From contig CBDUXT010000081.1 in assembly GCA_965371245.1 (NCBI GenBank), forward strand, positions 1 through 25,475: a stretch of 25,475 bases of DNA, written 5' to 3'. Shown piece by piece: positions 24,056-25,475 of this stretch. Source of the DNA: CBDUXT01 sp965371245 (GTDB lineage: Bacteria; Planctomycetota; Phycisphaerae; UBA1845). Position 1 is the stretch's first letter; each line of letters starts with the position of its first letter. The position numbers and the translations under genes were made by a program. The notes beneath the pieces were generated by a model. It was not told the DNA's origin. It did no database searches and saw nothing but the letters and a program-made list of their open reading frames with translations.

Positions 24056-24604
24056 CTAGAAGCCACTCAGACCCTTCTTGTCATCGAGCGACATAAACTC
24101 CTCGGAACTCCCTGCCTGCTTGCCGGCGGCGACGAGCTGTGGCTTATGCTGCAGGCGCGGTTGTCCCGAGGCGTCATGGAGCCGCTTCTTGCCGACCCCA
24201 TGGGCGGCGTGGCCGACTGCTTGAACAGGCGCGGTCGTGATGGAACCGTTGCCGCTCATGGCGGCCAACGCCATCAGCTCGTCATATGTTTCTTCCATGT
24301 TCAGCATCAACGCGTCGCGAATCTTGGCCTGCGCCACCAGTTGCCGTCCGCCGTTCATCATCTCCCGAGCCGCGACCTGGAACTTGTTGTTGTGTACGTT
24401 GTCAGCCTCGGTAACCAGCCGGGACAACGCCTCGTTATCGGTCTTGATGACCACGATCCCGTCGTCGAAGGTCTTCCCATTGAGGATTGCCTCGTCGAAG
24501 TCGTCGAAATCCTCGAGTGTCTGTTGGTAGCTCTGCGCGATGGCGTCGAGTTCCTGCTCGTCGTCGGTGGCGATAAAGAGCGGTTCTTGAGCACGGTGTG
24601 TCAC
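24056..24604 (-). CDS. Unknown protein at the head of the chemosensory operon (182 aa)
   Basis: I do not recognise this family. The protein starts with an acidic helical segment (residues 13-40, rich in Asp/Glu), then a short strand-like stretch DGIVVIKTDNEAL, then two helices (NKFQVAAREMMNGGRQLVAQ and ALMLNMEETYDELMALAAM). The C-terminal 60 residues are low-complexity with Gly, Gln, Lys and His and look disordered. There is no signal peptide, membrane segment or cysteine. The only usable start is a GTG at 24604 with a weak ribosome site. It is the first gene of the cluster, so it probably works with the CheA/CheW array, for example as an adaptor; no CheZ active-site motif is present. Codon use matches the neighbours, supporting that it is real. 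Confidence 0.7.
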   Translation of the reverse strand: MTHRAQEPLFIATDDEQELDAIAQSYQQTLEDFDDFDEAILNGKTFDDGIVVIKTDNEALSRLVTEADNVHNNKFQVAAREMMNGGRQLVAQAKIRDALMLNMEETYDELMALAAMSGNGSITTAPVQAVGHAAHGVGKKRLHDASGQPRLQHKPQLVAAGKQAGSSEEFMSLDDKKGLSGF

Positions 24605-24662
24605 CCCGTCTAAAACTGTGAATTCGAATCTCTATTTCGACCGTGGTGGCCCAAGCCCCACG

Positions 24663-24687
24663 GCGCGAACGATTCACCCGTTCGCGC
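24663..24687. promoter_or_regulatory. Inverted repeat upstream of the chemosensory operon
   Basis: A perfect 8-bp inverted repeat, GCGCGAAC (24663-24670), 9-base spacer, GTTCGCGC (24680-24687), lies about 60 bp upstream of the first gene. Size and spacing suit either a dimeric repressor operator or a leader hairpin. The protein binding it is unknown; the operon's own winged-helix protein is one candidate by association only. Confidence 0.45.
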
Positions 24688-24837
24688 ACTCGATTGATCG
24701 TTTCCAAGAACCGAGACGTTCCAACCGCGTTTTCTTACACACGCTGCGGCAATCCGCGCGCCCGCGCACTACGCCAAACTTCGTCGCCTTTGGGTAAATC
24801 CCCCAGGCTTCGGCGGGCCGGATCGGGAGAATCAACG

Positions 24838-25161
24838 TCAGATCAAGAGGCGTACGGTCTTAGGAGTTGTGACGGCCCGCGCGGCGGCGGTTCGAGTATC
24901 GATACATACGGGGCCACTCGCTTTCCAGCTACCCCACGCGTCCCACACGTAACCAAGCGAGGCGTGGCCGGGCGAACCCGCCGCGTTTGTTGGAATGTTG
25001 CAGTCGGGCGTGTGGGCCGTGGACCCGCGGTGCCGTGCCGCGATGTCTACATAATGCTCGATTTCGGCGGCGGCGACGCGTTCCAAAGGAACATGAACCG
25101 TAGCTGATACCGCCAGCAGCGGGCAACTCACGAACCAAACAACACGAACCAACCGGATCAT
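24838..25161 (-). CDS. Possible small secreted protein (107 aa)
   Basis: The frame opens with a signal-peptide-like start (MIRLVRVVWFVSCPLLAVSA) and continues with a hydrophilic segment containing two Cys (DCNIP and PVCIDT) and a Trp-rich patch (GYVWDAWGSWKASG). The ATG at 25161 has AAAGG about 9-10 bases upstream. Codon third positions are moderately GC-rich, less clearly coding than the chemosensory genes. I recognise no family. It could be a genuine short exported protein, the remnant of a longer one, or a chance frame. A 6-bp inverted repeat (CTGACC/GGTCAG at 25186-25205) lies just upstream. Confidence 0.35.
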   Translation of the reverse strand: MIRLVRVVWFVSCPLLAVSATVHVPLERVAAAEIEHYVDIAARHRGSTAHTPDCNIPTNAAGSPGHASLGYVWDAWGSWKASGPVCIDTRTAAARAVTTPKTVRLLI

Positions 25162-25390
25162 CTTGAGGTACCTTTACACGTCGCGCTGACCTCGGCGCTG
25201 GTCAGAATGGCACGTTTCCAGCGCAACTGGGGGTGCGTGCCCACCGCGGTCAACTGTGGATCCTTCGACACCGAACAGCGCTCGTCGTAGAGACACACAA
25301 CCCTCTTTCTTCTCTGCCCAGGCAAACCGGCGGCGCGGCTCGCCTTGCTCTTTCAACCGTGTTCTTCAACAGCCGAACCTGGAGGTGCCT
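25162..25390. other. Non-coding stretch before the short plus-strand ORF
   Basis: No credible gene on either strand. It contains the CTGACC/GGTCAG inverted repeat at 25186-25205 and a pyrimidine-rich stretch around 25300-25320. It probably carries divergent control signals for the two weak ORFs on each side, but no promoter could be assigned. Confidence 0.35.
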
Positions 25391-25450
25391 ATGAAACAGC
25401 GACGTTCTCACGAGTGCCTTTCGAGCGGCACGTTAATCGCACGCTCGTGA
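25391..25450 (+). CDS. Short ORF (19 codons) with a perfect ribosome binding site
   Basis: GGAGGTGCCT stands directly before an ATG at 25391, an ideal Shine-Dalgarno and spacing. The frame gives a basic peptide, MKQRRSHECLSSGTLIARS, then TGA. Only 25 bases follow before the window ends. It may be a leader peptide, a small protein, or the broken 5' end of a longer gene reached by a frameshift. Nothing in the peptide identifies a function. Confidence 0.35.
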   Translation: MKQRRSHECLSSGTLIARS

Positions 25451-25475
25451 GGGCGTCCTCGTCCGTGCAAACGGT

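Noticed and set aside
1..25475. CRISPR arrays, tRNA or rRNA genes, insertion sequences
   Set aside because: No regularly spaced repeats, no cloverleaf-like segment and no transposase or terminal inverted repeat was seen on reading both strands.

Overview
The window reads as one stretch of a GC-rich bacterial chromosome (roughly 60% GC by eye). The genes fall into three blocks: a respiratory operon, a lactate-use pair with a DNA-processing gene beside it, and a very large chemosensory operon. The best guess for the source is a planctomycete-like bacterium (Planctomycetota, perhaps Phycisphaerae). The guess rests on gene style: a single-membrane-subunit succinate dehydrogenase with an attached TPR gene, and a chemosensory operon mixing CheX, CheD, FapA-type and HDOD proteins. 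No rRNA or universal marker gene is present to prove it.

Region 1 (about 207-4244, minus strand) is sdhC-sdhA-sdhB plus a small TPR protein gene, with coupled or overlapping starts. The membrane subunit resembles the 'type F' Sdh1 of mycobacteria, which carries a Rieske-type cluster in the membrane. A sigma70-like promoter lies upstream at 4216-4244.

Region 2 (about 4486-8683) holds a plus-strand DnaQ-type 3'-5' exonuclease fused to a BRCT domain. Its codon use is less GC-rich than its neighbours, and a gene scrap abuts its 3' end. A divergent lactate module follows: an LctP-family permease (minus) and an FMN-dependent alpha-hydroxy-acid oxidase/dehydrogenase (plus) share a 328-bp control region with a candidate promoter on each strand.

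Region 3 (8661-24604, all minus strand) is a 13-gene chemosensory cluster. In transcription order it is: unknown 182-aa protein, CheW2, a giant hybrid kinase, CheA, CheW1, a winged-helix protein with a Cys-rich tail, FapA/DUF342 protein, CheD, HDOD protein, CheY, CheX, CheR, CheB. No methyl-accepting chemotaxis receptor is encoded here. The giant kinase (about 1562 aa) carries two near-identical periplasmic sensor repeats, PAS, HisKA, HATPase, receiver, HPt, second receiver, GAF and a complete HD-GYP c-di-GMP phosphodiesterase domain. The CheA has, where the P2 domain is usually found, a tandem pair of 24-residue motifs matching the c-di-GMP-binding MshEN signature. Together these suggest a chemosensory array wired both to destroy and to sense c-di-GMP, which is the most interesting idea in the window.

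Between the first gene of that operon and cheW2 lie three closely spaced inverted repeats. Two of them pair fully only in minus-strand RNA, through G-U wobbles, which points to real RNA structure in the operon's transcript. The right edge (24605-25475) is mostly non-coding, with one weak small secreted ORF and one 19-codon ORF behind a perfect ribosome binding site.
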